Below, piece by piece: positions 19,603 to 28,450 of a DNA stretch of 64,000 nt. The position numbers and the translations under genes are program-made. Location of the stretch: assembly GCA_031260975.1 (NCBI GenBank), contig JAISKJ010000002.1:1-64000 (forward strand), in the 5' to 3' direction. The stretch's first letter is position 1, and every line of letters starts with the position of its first letter. The notes beneath the pieces were generated by a model. That model had not been told where the DNA came from and searched no databases. It saw nothing but the letters and a program-made list of their open reading frames with translations. The stretch comes from Christensenellaceae bacterium. GTDB lineage: Bacteria > Bacillota > Clostridia > Christensenellales > UBA1242.

Positions 19603-20042
19603 TTCGTTTGTTCCCCTTCAATAAATTTTAACAAAATTTCCAAGAATCTGTCTATGATATTATGGAATATTTCCTTCTTATGCGAATCTGTTATTTCAAT
19701 TCTTATAAGTTTTGATATAAGCTCGCCTAAAAGTTTATGTATGTCTGAAATACTAAGGTCGCTGTGTATCTGCTCTATATTCTGCCCACATTCCCCCTGA
19801 CAGAACTCACTAAGCAGTCTGACAGCCGCCTTTAAAAGGTTATAAAACTCCTTAAATCGGTTGTTTTTAATATACCTGAACCGGGCCCTTGCAGCCACAC
19901 CCAAAAGCCTGCCGGCAAGCCTAATCACCTCTTCAAAAATAAGACTCTCGGTTTTTACAACAATCCTAACAAGCTGCTTATTATACTCCCGCGCAATTTC
20001 ATCAAACCTATTTAAGTCCAGCGTTTCATCATTATATTTCAT
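19599..20042 (-). CDS. Hypothetical helical protein
   Basis: 147 residues, almost wholly helical with many Leu/Ile heptad positions (NIIDRFLEILLKFIEGEQTK at the end) and no membrane segment. Not recognised. AGGTGG precedes ATG 20042. First gene of a coupled pair with 19099-19602, downstream of recR on the same strand after a gap of about 110 bp that contains the recR terminator. Confidence 0.55.
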   Translation of the reverse strand: MKYNDETLDLNRFDEIAREYNKQLVRIVVKTESLIFEEVIRLAGRLLGVAARARFRYIKNNRFKEFYNLLKAAVRLLSEFCQGECGQNIEQIHSDLSISDIHKLLGELISKLIRIEITDSHKKEIFHNIIDRFLEILLKFIEGEQTK

Positions 20043-20156
20043 AATCCACCTATTGGTTATATATATGTCTTACCCCTACTATTTGATACAACTATGAAAT
20101 ATAATCCGCTATATTAATTTTAACACAACATTTGTAATTTAACAATAAAAAAGAGC

Positions 20157-20744
20157 CTAAAGCTCTCTTCGGCTCTCAATAGCACGCGTAAGCGTAACCT
20201 CATCAGCATATTCAAGGTCGCTTCCTATAGATATACCCTGAGCAAGCCGTGTGACCTTTATACCAAGAGGTTTCAGGATTTTTGCTATATACAGTGCCGT
20301 GGCCTCACCTTCAACGTCAGGGTTGGTTGCCACAATAACTTCTTTGGTTTCATTTTTACCCACACGAGTAAGCAACTCCTTTATACGGATATCATTGGGT
20401 GTTATTCCTTCAAGCGGGTTTATAACCCCATGTAAAACGTGATAAGAGCACTTCAGTCCCTTAACCTTTTCAAGAGCGGCAATGTCTTTAGGCTCTTTGA
20501 CTACGCATATCTGAATGTGTTCACGTTGTTTACAAAGACTGCAAGTGTCATCCTCAGTAAAGTTTCCGCAAATAGCGCAAAATTTTATGCTGTGTTTAGC
20601 CTCCAGCAAAGCCTTACTGAGGTTATTCACTTCGTGGTCGCTGCTGTTAAGAATGCTATAAGCATATCTCTGAGCAGTTTTGGCTCCTACTCCCGGCAAC
20701 ATCATAAAAGCCCCTATCAATTTATCAAGCGATTTTGGATTCAT
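20157..20744 (-). CDS. recR: Recombination protein RecR
   Basis: 195 residues, the usual RecR length. N-terminal helix-hairpin-helix (LPGVGAKTAQRYAY), a Cys4 zinc finger (CAICGNF, then CSLCKQ) and a Toprim domain (ICVVKEPKDIAALE, then VIVATNPDVEGEATALYI) are in order. Loads RecA with RecF/RecO at gaps and breaks. AAAAGGATAATATT precedes ATG 20744. Standard dnaX-ybaB-recR operon order. Ends in TAG; the inverted repeat AAGAGC/GCTCTT around the stop could be its terminator. Confidence 0.95.
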   Translation of the reverse strand: MNPKSLDKLIGAFMMLPGVGAKTAQRYAYSILNSSDHEVNNLSKALLEAKHSIKFCAICGNFTEDDTCSLCKQREHIQICVVKEPKDIAALEKVKGLKCSYHVLHGVINPLEGITPNDIRIKELLTRVGKNETKEVIVATNPDVEGEATALYIAKILKPLGIKVTRLAQGISIGSDLEYADEVTLTRAIESRREL

Positions 20745-20833
20745 AATATTATCCTTTTAAAAAACGGGAGCGGACAAATAGCGCAGTTTATCCACTTCTT
20801 AAAACATTTTGTTTTATGATTTAGTAAATTTTA

Positions 20834-21001
20834 TTATATTATCTGCCACGAGTCGCCATTGTGGCTTAATAACAAAGGCAGCCTATAAAAATCCTTTATT
20901 TCTATTTTAAAACTAATTGGATTTTCACTTACAATAGAGCTAGTAATGGTAACATCCAAATATTTATCACCATAAACAGTTATATTATTATTTTTTGAAA
21001 C
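20834..21001 (-). pseudogene. Possible gene fragment between ybaB and recR
   Basis: An open frame of 55 codons (VSKNNNITVYGDKYLD start region, SHNGDSWQII end) without a recognisable start or ribosome site; it is open upstream into the 3' end of ybaB. Composition is protein-like with alternating hydrophobic strands. Not recognised; may be a remnant or chance. Confidence 0.25.
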
Positions 21002-21002
21002 T

Positions 21003-21323
21003 TTAAAACATTCCCCCGCCCATAGGTCCCATAACTTCCTGCTTCTTGGCGTCCGCCTTGTTTTGAGCGTCGTTTATGGCAGCGGTAATGAGGTCCTCCA
21101 GCATTTCAACATCGTCAGGGTCAACTGCCTCTTTCTTAATTCTCACCGCCTTAATCTCTTTGTTGCCGGTAATAACTACCTCAACCATCCCGCCGCTGCT
21201 GGAGCCAATTAGCTCCATCTCATCAAGTTCCTTTTGTTTTTTTGCCATCTCAGCCTGCATCTTCTGCGCCTGTCTCATCAGCTGCTGCATGTTTCCTCCG
21301 CCAAATCCACCACCAAATGCCAT
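21003..21323 (-). CDS. ybaB: YbaB/EbfC nucleoid-associated protein
   Basis: 106 residues from ATG 21323 (AAGGAG 9 nt upstream). Gly-rich N-terminus (MAFGGGFGGGNMQQLM), a long helix with KMQAEMAKKQKELDEMELIG, then SGGMVEVVITGNKEIKAVRI and a Gly/Met tail (MGPMGGGMF), as in the family. Binds DNA as a dimer; its conserved place between dnaX and recR is kept. Confidence 0.93.
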   Translation of the reverse strand: MAFGGGFGGGNMQQLMRQAQKMQAEMAKKQKELDEMELIGSSSGGMVEVVITGNKEIKAVRIKKEAVDPDDVEMLEDLITAAINDAQNKADAKKQEVMGPMGGGMF

Positions 21324-21464
21324 ATTAAAATTCTCCTTTTTTTGCGGGATGGGATGCCCCATTGGCAGTGCCCCCCGCTGTCATTTTTGCGGTCTTTCTC
21401 CGCTCTTTGATTTTCTAATTAAATTCATGCCTTAGTCTTTTTTTTGGCGGATATCCGCCGCTAC

Positions 21465-22918
21465 TCACTCTTCAACATCAAGCTTTTCCCCAAACTTCCG
21501 CTTCAGTTTCAAAGCATTTTCATCAGCCGTCTTATCCTCAACAAATTGCAAGCTCACAACAAGTCCCGGGTTAATCTGCTCAACCGTTTTTGTAAGAAGT
21601 GCAAAGTTCTCTTCTTTGACAATTATATTATATATGTATTCCGTCTCAATAAATACCCTAAGAATATTGCCCTCAAGCTGCGTTTTCCTTATGTCACCGC
21701 AAGCCGTGTGCAAAACCGGATATTTACTTTCCCTAAGCTTCAGTACCACCTTACCCCACAATGTTGCGGCACTCTGGTCGTTCTTAAATTCCTTCTTGGG
21801 TGGTGCATAATCCTCAGCAATCAGTTTTTTTTTAAGAGACTCGCGCATTCTAAGCACGCAATTTCTACCAAAACTCTGGGGTTTAGAGCATACTTCAGGT
21901 CATTTTCAATTTGGCTTAGCTTTGTCATATATTCAAGCAGCTTATTACTTTCAACCTTATTGGCCTGTTCACTCAGTTTTTCATAAATCTCAACAGGCTC
22001 ACGCAGTATCCCCTTTGCGTCCTTACAGGTTTTTATGGTGAGAAGATTTCTAAAGTGCACCGTCAAATCTTTTGTCAAAACTATCAGATTTTTTCCCGCA
22101 AGATATGCCGCGTTTATTTCATCAAGCACAGCCCCGATATTGCCTTCTATTATATACCCCGCCAGATTGCTCACAATCTTTTTGTCACTGAGGCCCAAAA
22201 CATTAAGTGTGGTTTCATAATCTATTCTGCCATCTGCAAACGCAGACACACAATCAGCTATCGACAACGTATCCCTCACGCTCCCCTCACCCGCCGTTGC
22301 AATTGCCTGAATAGAGTTTTGGTCACATTCAATTTTACTTTTTTCAAACACCTTTTTAAGCAGTGCCTCAAGTTTTTGATTGCTCACAAGTCTAAAGTCA
22401 AACCGCATACACCTTGAAAGTATCGTAGCAGGAAGTTTGTGCACTTCTGTTGTTGCCAAAATAAATATTGCGTGAGACGGGGGCTCCTCCAATGTTTTAA
22501 GCAGAGCGTTAAACGCGCTGTCGCTGAGCATGTGCACCTCGTCTATTATATATACTCTATACTTTCCGTGAATGGGGGGATACTTTACCTTTTCACGCAG
22601 TTCCCTTATGGCGTCAACACCGTTATTTGAGGCCGCATCAATTTCGAGTATGTCCACAGCTGTGTCGCTTTCAAGATTTTTGCATACTTGACATTTTCCG
22701 CAAGGGCTTCCTTTTTCGGGCTTCGCGCAGTTTATGGCTCTGCTGAATATTTTGGCACAGCTGGTCTTTCCTGTGCCTCTGGTGCCCGCAAACAAATAGG
22801 CGTGGCCCACTGCACCCCTTTCAATCTGGTTTATTAAGGTTTTAACTATGTGGTCCTGCCCAATCACGTCGTCAAACTTTTTGGGCCGAAACTCTCTGTA
22901 TAACGCAAGCCGTGCCAT
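21465..22918 (-). CDS. dnaX: DNA polymerase III gamma/tau, with an A9 slippage site
   Basis: Clamp-loader ATPase. From ATG 22918 (CGGAGAAAAT): RuvB-like AAA+ fold with Walker A GTRGTGKTS, a zinc-binding Cys cluster (CGKCQVC), Walker B IIDEVHML, sensor 1 LATTE and the arginine finger SRC. The zero frame ends at TGA 21821 right after a run of nine A, giving a 365-residue gamma-like form. The minus-one frame runs on through the tail (LIAEDYAPPKKEF) to TGA 21465, giving a tau-like form of about 484 residues. An A9 run before a stop is the arrangement used for transcriptional slippage in Thermus dnaX; E. coli uses ribosomal frameshifting on A6G. Operon with ybaB and recR. Confidence 0.9.
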
Positions 22919-22929
22919 ATTTTCTCCGA

Positions 22930-24792
22930 TTATTTAGGCAGATTTGCTATCGCTTTAAACAAATCTTCCTTAAATTTTGAAATGTCCATATCAACGCACA
23001 CAAGCGCATTGGGTTTTTTGCTCTTAAAGTCAACTGCCACATGAGCAATCTCCTCTTTACCGATGCCTTTGACACGCTCCAGATTAATAAACGCCTTTTC
23101 GGTCTTTACAATTTCGGGGGCTACTACATACGCTACAGCCGTGCTGTCATGCGTAGCCGCACCAAAGTCGCCCATGTGCCTGTCTTTATATCCTTCGGTC
23201 ATCTTAGCAAGTGCCTTACCCACAGTTCCGACCTTAGAAAGTCTTTTTATGTCAACGCTATCAAGAAAGGCAAAATGCCCCAGCTCCATCGGCACCATAA
23301 CAAGCGGAACACCGCTACCCAAAACTATTTCAACCGCATCGGGGTCAAAGGCTATGTTAAATTCTTTATATGGCCTGCCGTATACAATTTCTTTGCTGCC
23401 GCCCATAAACACAATCTGCTTAATATACTTTTTTGCGTCTTTATACTTACTTAAAAGCAGCGCAATGTTTGTCATGGGAGCAATTGCTATAATAGTAGTC
23501 TTTTGGGCGCCGTTTTGTATGAGTTTTTTATAAATCACATCAGCCGCGTCGCCGTTAATGGGTTTAGCCTTTATGGTTTTGGGGTCATACTTATAACCGC
23601 AAAGCCCGACATCGTCCGCTTGATAAACACCCAGCTGAGTAGCATATCTGCTCTCTGCTTTCAAAGGCTTCGAGGCGCCCTTAACCACAGGTGTGGGGCG
23701 CTTCAAAAGGTCTGTTATATGAAGCGTATTGTTTAGAGTAACGCCTATTTCAGTGTTTCCGGCCGTAACGCTCAAAAGCTCAGTTCGTACCTTGTCACTG
23801 CCTATTGCATAGGCTATAGCAAAAGCGTCATCAACGCCCGGGTCAACATCCATTATAATCGGTATAGTCTGCTCGGTCTGAATCCTCAAAGGCTCTACAA
23901 GGTCAAAAAACGCTTCCTTAATACCTTTGGGGTTTATTGCGTGTACCACAGTACAGTTAGGCTTAGCTTTTTCATCAAAATAAGCAAGCCCCGGCCTTGA
24001 ACTGTCAAATTCCAGCCAGCATTTTGCGCTGACACCTGCAAACAACTCGGGATACACTACATACATAAATGCAATCGGGTCATATATTTTGGATAGCTTT
24101 CCGCTGAAAATAGCGTCTTTAGAATACATTAAAGATGCCAGAAGCTCGCCCGTTTTGCTATGTTTGGTGAGAGCATTGATGGCACTGGGTGTAAACACAA
24201 GGTCATCGGCCGCCTGAATTGGCACAATATCAACATTAAGCCCTGAGTTTAAAACCACTTGCACGGCGTGTGGGTCGGCATAAAAGTTAAACTCCGCATA
24301 CTGTGTGGCGTTGCCTTTTCCGTTAATGCTGCCGCCCATAAGCACAATCCTGTCTATTTTACTGAGTGCATCTTTGTGATACGTAATCAGATTGGCAATA
24401 TTAGTAAGAGGCCCCAGACACAAAATGGTAACCTTTTCCTTGCTTTGCAAAAGCACTCTTCTTATAGCACCACTTGCCTCTTCTTCAATAGGGCTTCCCG
24501 TAAAGAGCCCGTCATATACGTAGTTCTTCAGACTTTCAATGGGTTTTATATCCGCCCCAATACCCTCAAATTTTTTGATAAGCGGCGACACCGCACCTTG
24601 CGCCACCTCAATATTTTTGTTAAATACCGACAAAATCCTCAGCGCGTTTTCAGTGGCTACCTTAATCGGTCTGTTGCTGCCCACGGTAGTGATAAGTCTT
24701 ACCTGAACCTTGTCACAAAACAGAGCCATGGCAAGAGCTATGGCATCGTCACACCCCGGGTCACAGTCTATTATCATAGGTATTTTATTCAT
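22930..24792 (-). CDS. Tandem inosine-uridine nucleoside hydrolase
   Basis: 620 residues from ATG 24792 (GAGAGGAGAAAAG upstream). Two complete IUNH folds in one chain. Copy 1 has the calcium-binding motif DCDPGCDDAIAL (9-20); copy 2 has MDVDPGVDDAFA at about residue 315. The catalytic HD motif is present in copy 2 (ATHDSTAVAYVV), but copy 1 reads IYDPIAFMYVV, with Tyr in place of His, so the first domain may be altered in activity. Normal enzymes are single-domain (about 310-330 residues). Cleaves nucleosides to base and ribose for salvage. The gene starts 12 bp upstream of dnaX's stop side and is on the same strand, so it may precede dnaX in one transcript. Confidence 0.88.
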   Translation of the reverse strand: MNKIPMIIDCDPGCDDAIALAMALFCDKVQVRLITTVGSNRPIKVATENALRILSVFNKNIEVAQGAVSPLIKKFEGIGADIKPIESLKNYVYDGLFTGSPIEEEASGAIRRVLLQSKEKVTILCLGPLTNIANLITYHKDALSKIDRIVLMGGSINGKGNATQYAEFNFYADPHAVQVVLNSGLNVDIVPIQAADDLVFTPSAINALTKHSKTGELLASLMYSKDAIFSGKLSKIYDPIAFMYVVYPELFAGVSAKCWLEFDSSRPGLAYFDEKAKPNCTVVHAINPKGIKEAFFDLVEPLRIQTEQTIPIIMDVDPGVDDAFAIAYAIGSDKVRTELLSVTAGNTEIGVTLNNTLHITDLLKRPTPVVKGASKPLKAESRYATQLGVYQADDVGLCGYKYDPKTIKAKPINGDAADVIYKKLIQNGAQKTTIIAIAPMTNIALLLSKYKDAKKYIKQIVFMGGSKEIVYGRPYKEFNIAFDPDAVEIVLGSGVPLVMVPMELGHFAFLDSVDIKRLSKVGTVGKALAKMTEGYKDRHMGDFGAATHDSTAVAYVVAPEIVKTEKAFINLERVKGIGKEEIAHVAVDFKSKKPNALVCVDMDISKFKEDLFKAIANLPK

Positions 24793-24944
24793 ATCTTTTC
24801 TCCTCTCTTTCTCCTCACTATTACATATTATTTTATCACAAACCTCCCTAAAACACCAAATAAAATAAGGCACATTAAAGAGGTTTGCAGCAATTTTAAA
24901 AACAAAAATCCCACAAACACAGTTCCCTCTTCATATAATACTGC

Positions 24945-25799
24945 GTGTATAAAAAATTATCCGGCGGCATATCCCGCCTAAAAAAAACCATACCCAATTT
25001 TGCAATCGGCAAATCCGTCTGCGGTCAGGAGATTGTGTGCTTTAAGCTTGGCAGCGGAAGGCCAAAAATAATATTGCAATGCGCTATTCACGCAAGAGAA
25101 TATATCACAAGCTTTATGGCCCTGAGGCATATCAGCTTTTTGTCAGATTTCAGGCTTAAAGGCACTATTTATTATATCCCATGCACCAACCCTGATGGGG
25201 TACGGCTGTGTTTAGACGGGATAAAATCCACCCCAAAAAAGTATCGTAATTTTCTTGTTAAAATAAACAAAGGTACCGACTTTAGACTTTTTAAAGCCAA
25301 CATAAACGGGGTTGACCTCAATACCAATTTTGACGCAAAATGGGCACAGGGTGAACAAAACATAGGCAGAGCCGCACCCGCAAATTTTGTGGGTCGCCAT
25401 CCAAACAGTGAACCCGAAACACAAGCTCTCATCAAATTCACCAATCAAATAAAACCCGATTTGACACTAAGCTATCACAGCAAGGGTGAAGTAATATATT
25501 ACGGCTTTGATAAAAAAATAGACAACCTGTGTAGGTTTCTTTGCCGTAGGCAAAATCGGCACAGCAAAGAACAGGAATATCTTGACACAATCCATAAAAT
25601 CACAGGTTATAAACTGATTAAAACCAAAAATAGCACCGGGGGCTATAAGGATTGGTGTTTATTTAGAAAAAATATCCAGTCATATACCATTGAAGTGGGC
25701 GAAGATATATTAAGTCACCCCATTCCTCTTGAAGAATTAAATGGTATATACGACAAAAATAAGTATCTGCCGCTTGCTTTGCTTGGTGTTTTGTTGTAA
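24945..25799 (+). CDS. M14 zinc carboxypeptidase
   Basis: 284 residues from GTG 24945. Peptidase M14 signature: zinc ligands His and Glu in CAIHAREY, the NxNFD substrate-binding block (DLNTNFDAKW), zinc His in LSYHSKGEV, and catalytic Glu in YTIEVGED. No signal peptide, so probably cytoplasmic or exported without one; related clostridial proteins act on cell-wall peptides (DL-endopeptidase/gamma-D-Glu-type) or free peptides. No ribosome site; a consensus TATAAT ends 5 nt before the GTG, so the mRNA may be leaderless. tadA follows 10 bp later. Confidence 0.82.
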   Translation: MYKKLSGGISRLKKTIPNFAIGKSVCGQEIVCFKLGSGRPKIILQCAIHAREYITSFMALRHISFLSDFRLKGTIYYIPCTNPDGVRLCLDGIKSTPKKYRNFLVKINKGTDFRLFKANINGVDLNTNFDAKWAQGEQNIGRAAPANFVGRHPNSEPETQALIKFTNQIKPDLTLSYHSKGEVIYYGFDKKIDNLCRFLCRRQNRHSKEQEYLDTIHKITGYKLIKTKNSTGGYKDWCLFRKNIQSYTIEVGEDILSHPIPLEELNGIYDKNKYLPLALLGVLL

Positions 25800-25802
25800 A
25801 AT
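25774..25802 (+). promoter_or_regulatory. tadA promoter, leaderless design
   Basis: -35 TTGCTT (25774-25779), 17-bp spacer, -10 TAAAAT (25797-25802), then six bases to ATG 25809. No Shine-Dalgarno. The promoter lies inside the carboxypeptidase 3' end. Confidence 0.5.
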
Positions 25803-25808
25803 ATATTT

Positions 25809-26249
25809 ATGAACAAGTTTATGCAGGAGGCCCTGAAGCTGGCCGAAATTGCCCGCAAAAAAGATGAGGTGCCCGTGGGCGCCATAATCGTAAAAGACGG
25901 AAAAATAATAGCCAAGGGTTACAACAAAAGAGAGCGCAAACAAAATGCGCTCCTTCATGCTGAAATTGTTGCAATCAACAAGGCCTGCAAAAAGCTAAAA
26001 AGCTTCAGGCTGATTGACTGTGAGCTTTATGTCACTCTTGAACCCTGCCCTATGTGCGCAGGCGCCATAATCAATTCACGCATCGGCAAAGTATACTTCG
26101 GAGCCTACGACCAAAAGCGCGGCTGCGCCGGAAGCATATATAATCTGCTCAGCGACCCGCGCTTTAATCACAACCCAGAAGTCACAGGCGGCATAATAGA
26201 AGAGGAATGTGCAAAAATACTTACAACTTTTTTTGAAACAAAAAGATAA
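25809..26249 (+). CDS. tadA: tRNA-specific adenosine deaminase
   Basis: 146 residues. Zinc-dependent deaminase fold: HAEIVAINKA supplies the zinc His and catalytic Glu, PCPMCAGAII the two Cys. Converts A34 of tRNA-Arg(ACG) to inosine. Length and motifs are typical. No ribosome site between the upstream stop and the ATG; the start may be on a leaderless message or reached by coupling with the carboxypeptidase gene 10 bp upstream. Terminator at 26257-26280. Confidence 0.93.
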   Translation: MNKFMQEALKLAEIARKKDEVPVGAIIVKDGKIIAKGYNKRERKQNALLHAEIVAINKACKKLKSFRLIDCELYVTLEPCPMCAGAIINSRIGKVYFGAYDQKRGCAGSIYNLLSDPRFNHNPEVTGGIIEEECAKILTTFFETKR

Positions 26250-26256
26250 AAATTGC

Positions 26257-26280
26257 CGGCAATATTGCCGACAGTTTTTT
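26257..26280 (+). terminator. tadA terminator
   Basis: CGGCAA-TA-TTGCCG then ACAGTTTTTT. Confidence 0.75.
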
Positions 26281-26300
26281 ATATAATAAAATTTTTAATA

Positions 26301-27095
26301 TTAACCAAATACAGTTTCGGAAGCCCCATTTGAAGAATAAATAAGTTCAGATTGAATTTCAAATGCTTCATTCTGACCCATAGTATACTTGGTCAGTTCT
26401 TTAGTTTCAGTGTCAAAAGCTATGGCTGAGCCTTCGGTAACAACTTTGTCATATTCCAAATACAGTCTGTCAACTTCTTTCCTGTTTGCTTTCATCTGAT
26501 CTTCGGTCAAGCCTTCTGACATAAACAATTCCGGCCGAGTTACCATTATCATCATAAGTGGAATTCCGCAAACATGCCCGCAAACAAACACATCCTTTCC
26601 TTCCTTTAGAGGCTGAACAATTATTTTATAAGCCTTACCTATTCTGTGCATAAATTGCGGAATGGGCTCGCTGCCGTATTTTGTCGGTGCCTGCGGATGC
26701 ATAAGCATCTTAGCATTAACTTCGCCATCATTATAACCCTCCAGCTCACCTGTCAGCCTGCCCATATCCAATACATTAAGCTCTTCTAGTGTGTTAATCT
26801 CAACCTCATGCCCTTTATCACAAATAATATCACATGCAATTTGAGCAGCCTCTTGTGTACGTGTCTGAGGCGAAGCAAAAACTTTCAGATTTTTGGCTGT
26901 TGCGCCGAGTGCCAGCATAATACCTCCCGCACTGTATGACTGATATTTGCCTAAATCACTCAGGTTATACATGTTTTTAAACCGCTCATAAAGACTATCC
27001 CTAAAAACCTCTTCTCTGCCCTGTAATCGTCTGGCATCAACCTTGCCTTCGTGCGCCGGCGTACTTCCGTGTCTTAAAAAATAAATAAACGGCAT
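26301..27095 (-). CDS. Histidine phosphatase superfamily protein under a poly-G promoter
   Basis: 264 residues. The catalytic RHG motif is at the N-terminus (YFLRHGSTPAHEGK), the second Arg is in SPQTRTQEAA and the second catalytic His in VCGHVCGIP, so the branch-1 phosphatase site is complete. Substrate unknown; the chain is longer than phosphoglycerate mutase-type members, with an extra C-terminal part (EFLTKYTMG-like region). GGGAGAAAAGAG precedes ATG 27095. Transcribed alone from the poly-G promoter at 27140-27169, hence likely phase-variable. Confidence 0.8.
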   Translation of the reverse strand: MPFIYFLRHGSTPAHEGKVDARRLQGREEVFRDSLYERFKNMYNLSDLGKYQSYSAGGIMLALGATAKNLKVFASPQTRTQEAAQIACDIICDKGHEVEINTLEELNVLDMGRLTGELEGYNDGEVNAKMLMHPQAPTKYGSEPIPQFMHRIGKAYKIIVQPLKEGKDVFVCGHVCGIPLMMIMVTRPELFMSEGLTEDQMKANRKEVDRLYLEYDKVVTEGSAIAFDTETKELTKYTMGQNEAFEIQSELIYSSNGASETVFG

Positions 27096-27139
27096 CTCTT
27101 TTCTCCCTAAACAACACAGTATTTAACATTGTATGACCC

Positions 27140-27169
27140 ATTATACCCCCCCCCCGAACGTTTTGTCAA
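27140..27169 (-). promoter_or_regulatory. Poly-G spacer promoter (G10, spacer 18 bp)
   Basis: Minus strand: TTGACA (27164-27169), 18-bp spacer with G10 (C10 on + at 27146-27155) abutting TATAAT (27140-27145). The -10 starts 45 bp from ATG 27095, the same distance as at 4508 and 62259. Confidence 0.8.
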
Positions 27170-27199
27170 TACTTTTTTAAAAACAACATTCTTAACAAC

Positions 27200-27235
27200 A
27201 AAAAAAACAACTCAGCCTTTTCATGCTGAATTGTT
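27200..27235 (-). terminator. spo0A terminator
   Basis: Minus strand: ACAATTCAGC, loop, GCTGAGTTGT, then T7. Confidence 0.8.
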
Positions 27236-27260
27236 AATATTAAATCTTCCCACCTTATAT

Positions 27261-28034
27261 TCAGTGTCCAAAACCCTCTATCAGCATCTTATCGGCCACA
27301 AGAGCTATAAACTCTCCGTTGGTCGGTTTTTCGTTGCTGTTATAAACCTTTATGCCAAAAAGATTATTGATATTTTCTATCTTTCCTCTGTTCCATGCCA
27401 CTTCTATAGCGTGCCTAATAGCTCGCTCAACCTTGCTTGCGCTGGTTTCAAACCTGCCCGCAATCGAAGGGTAAAGCTGTTTGGTTATCGAATTGATTAT
27501 CTCTGGGTTGTCAATAGCCATTTTTATGGCTTCTCTTAAAAACTGATAGCCCTTTATGTGCGCCGGAATTCCCACCGTTATAAATATATTGCTTAGCTTC
27601 TCGTCAAGCGTGCGCACCTTTAGTTTAATTAAAGTTGTGCTGCTAATAGAACTATCTTCATCACAAAATTCTTTAATCCGCTTATGCAGCACCTCGTTTT
27701 TGACCGGTTTCATCATATAATAACTTGCCCCGAGACTCAGCGCCTTTGCAGCAAAGCCCTCTTGACTTAACGAACTCAACGCTATCATCTTGGGCTTTAC
27801 GCTCATTTTCTGCACCCTCTCCAAAAGCTCAAAGCCGTCAATGCTGCCCAAAACTATATCAAACACCACAACTTTAGGTTGCAACCTTTCTATCCTTTCA
27901 AGCGCTTCAAGCCCATCACCTGCCACTGCCACAACCTCAAATTCACCTGTTTCGTTAAAATACTCCGTCAGCTCTTCCTGCATTGTCTTATTACCTTCAA
28001 CTATAATCATGCTATACATACTACCGTTTTTCAT
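27261..28034 (-). CDS. spo0A: Sporulation response regulator Spo0A
   Basis: 257 residues from ATG 28034 (AAAGGAGATAATT). Receiver domain 1-120 with phosphoacceptor Asp59 in VVFDIVLGSIDG and conserved Lys in MMKPVK. The C-terminal Spo0A effector domain contains the recognition helix region SITKQLYPSIAGRFETSASKVERAIRH, including the conserved SKVERAIRHAIE block. Oddity: the acidic pair near the N-terminus, usually two Asp, reads IVEGN, so only one acid remains and metal binding or phosphorylation may differ. Master regulator of entry to sporulation. A 0A box lies upstream (28167-28173). Own terminator downstream. Confidence 0.93.
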   Translation of the reverse strand: MKNGSMYSMIIVEGNKTMQEELTEYFNETGEFEVVAVAGDGLEALERIERLQPKVVVFDIVLGSIDGFELLERVQKMSVKPKMIALSSLSQEGFAAKALSLGASYYMMKPVKNEVLHKRIKEFCDEDSSISSTTLIKLKVRTLDEKLSNIFITVGIPAHIKGYQFLREAIKMAIDNPEIINSITKQLYPSIAGRFETSASKVERAIRHAIEVAWNRGKIENINNLFGIKVYNSNEKPTNGEFIALVADKMLIEGFGH

Positions 28035-28166
28035 AATTATCTCCTTTCTTTTTTGTGCTCTCTGCACCGGTATCTGGAGTTTAACACAGAACTTTTGCGT
28101 TACAAAACTAAAACTTTGCATTTTTATATCATAAACATGCAACTTTCGCCAGCTTGTGTATAAAAA

Positions 28167-28173
28167 TGTCGAA
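28167..28173 (+). promoter_or_regulatory. Spo0A box TGTCGAA upstream of spo0A
   Basis: Exact match to the Spo0A recognition heptamer, 133 bp upstream of ATG 28034, suggesting autoregulation. The remaining 28035-28450 interval shows AT-rich sequence and an AAAGAGCC stretch, no gene. Confidence 0.5.
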
Positions 28174-28450
28174 ACTAATCTTTTTGCGACTGTTTTTTCT
28201 GGATATTACGCTTTAAACACCAAAAAACCAATATCATGTAAAATCAAAGGCGACAGTTTGCTTTTTATTAAAACAAATCTCTCCTCACAAGCACAGATAA
28301 AATGACGCCTTTAAAACAAAAAAAGAGCCCGCAGACCCTTTTCTTTTACTTTTTTTTGCTGCCAAGCTTTGCAAAACAAAAACAAAGCAGAACAAAATTA
28401 AATATAACTAATAACGCAAGCCATAATACCATATCTTCTCCTGATATCTG

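Noticed and set aside
21003..22918. dnaX broken into two genes (pseudogene)
   Set aside because: The frame change falls at an A9 run followed by a stop, the known programmed layout, so it is treated as functional.
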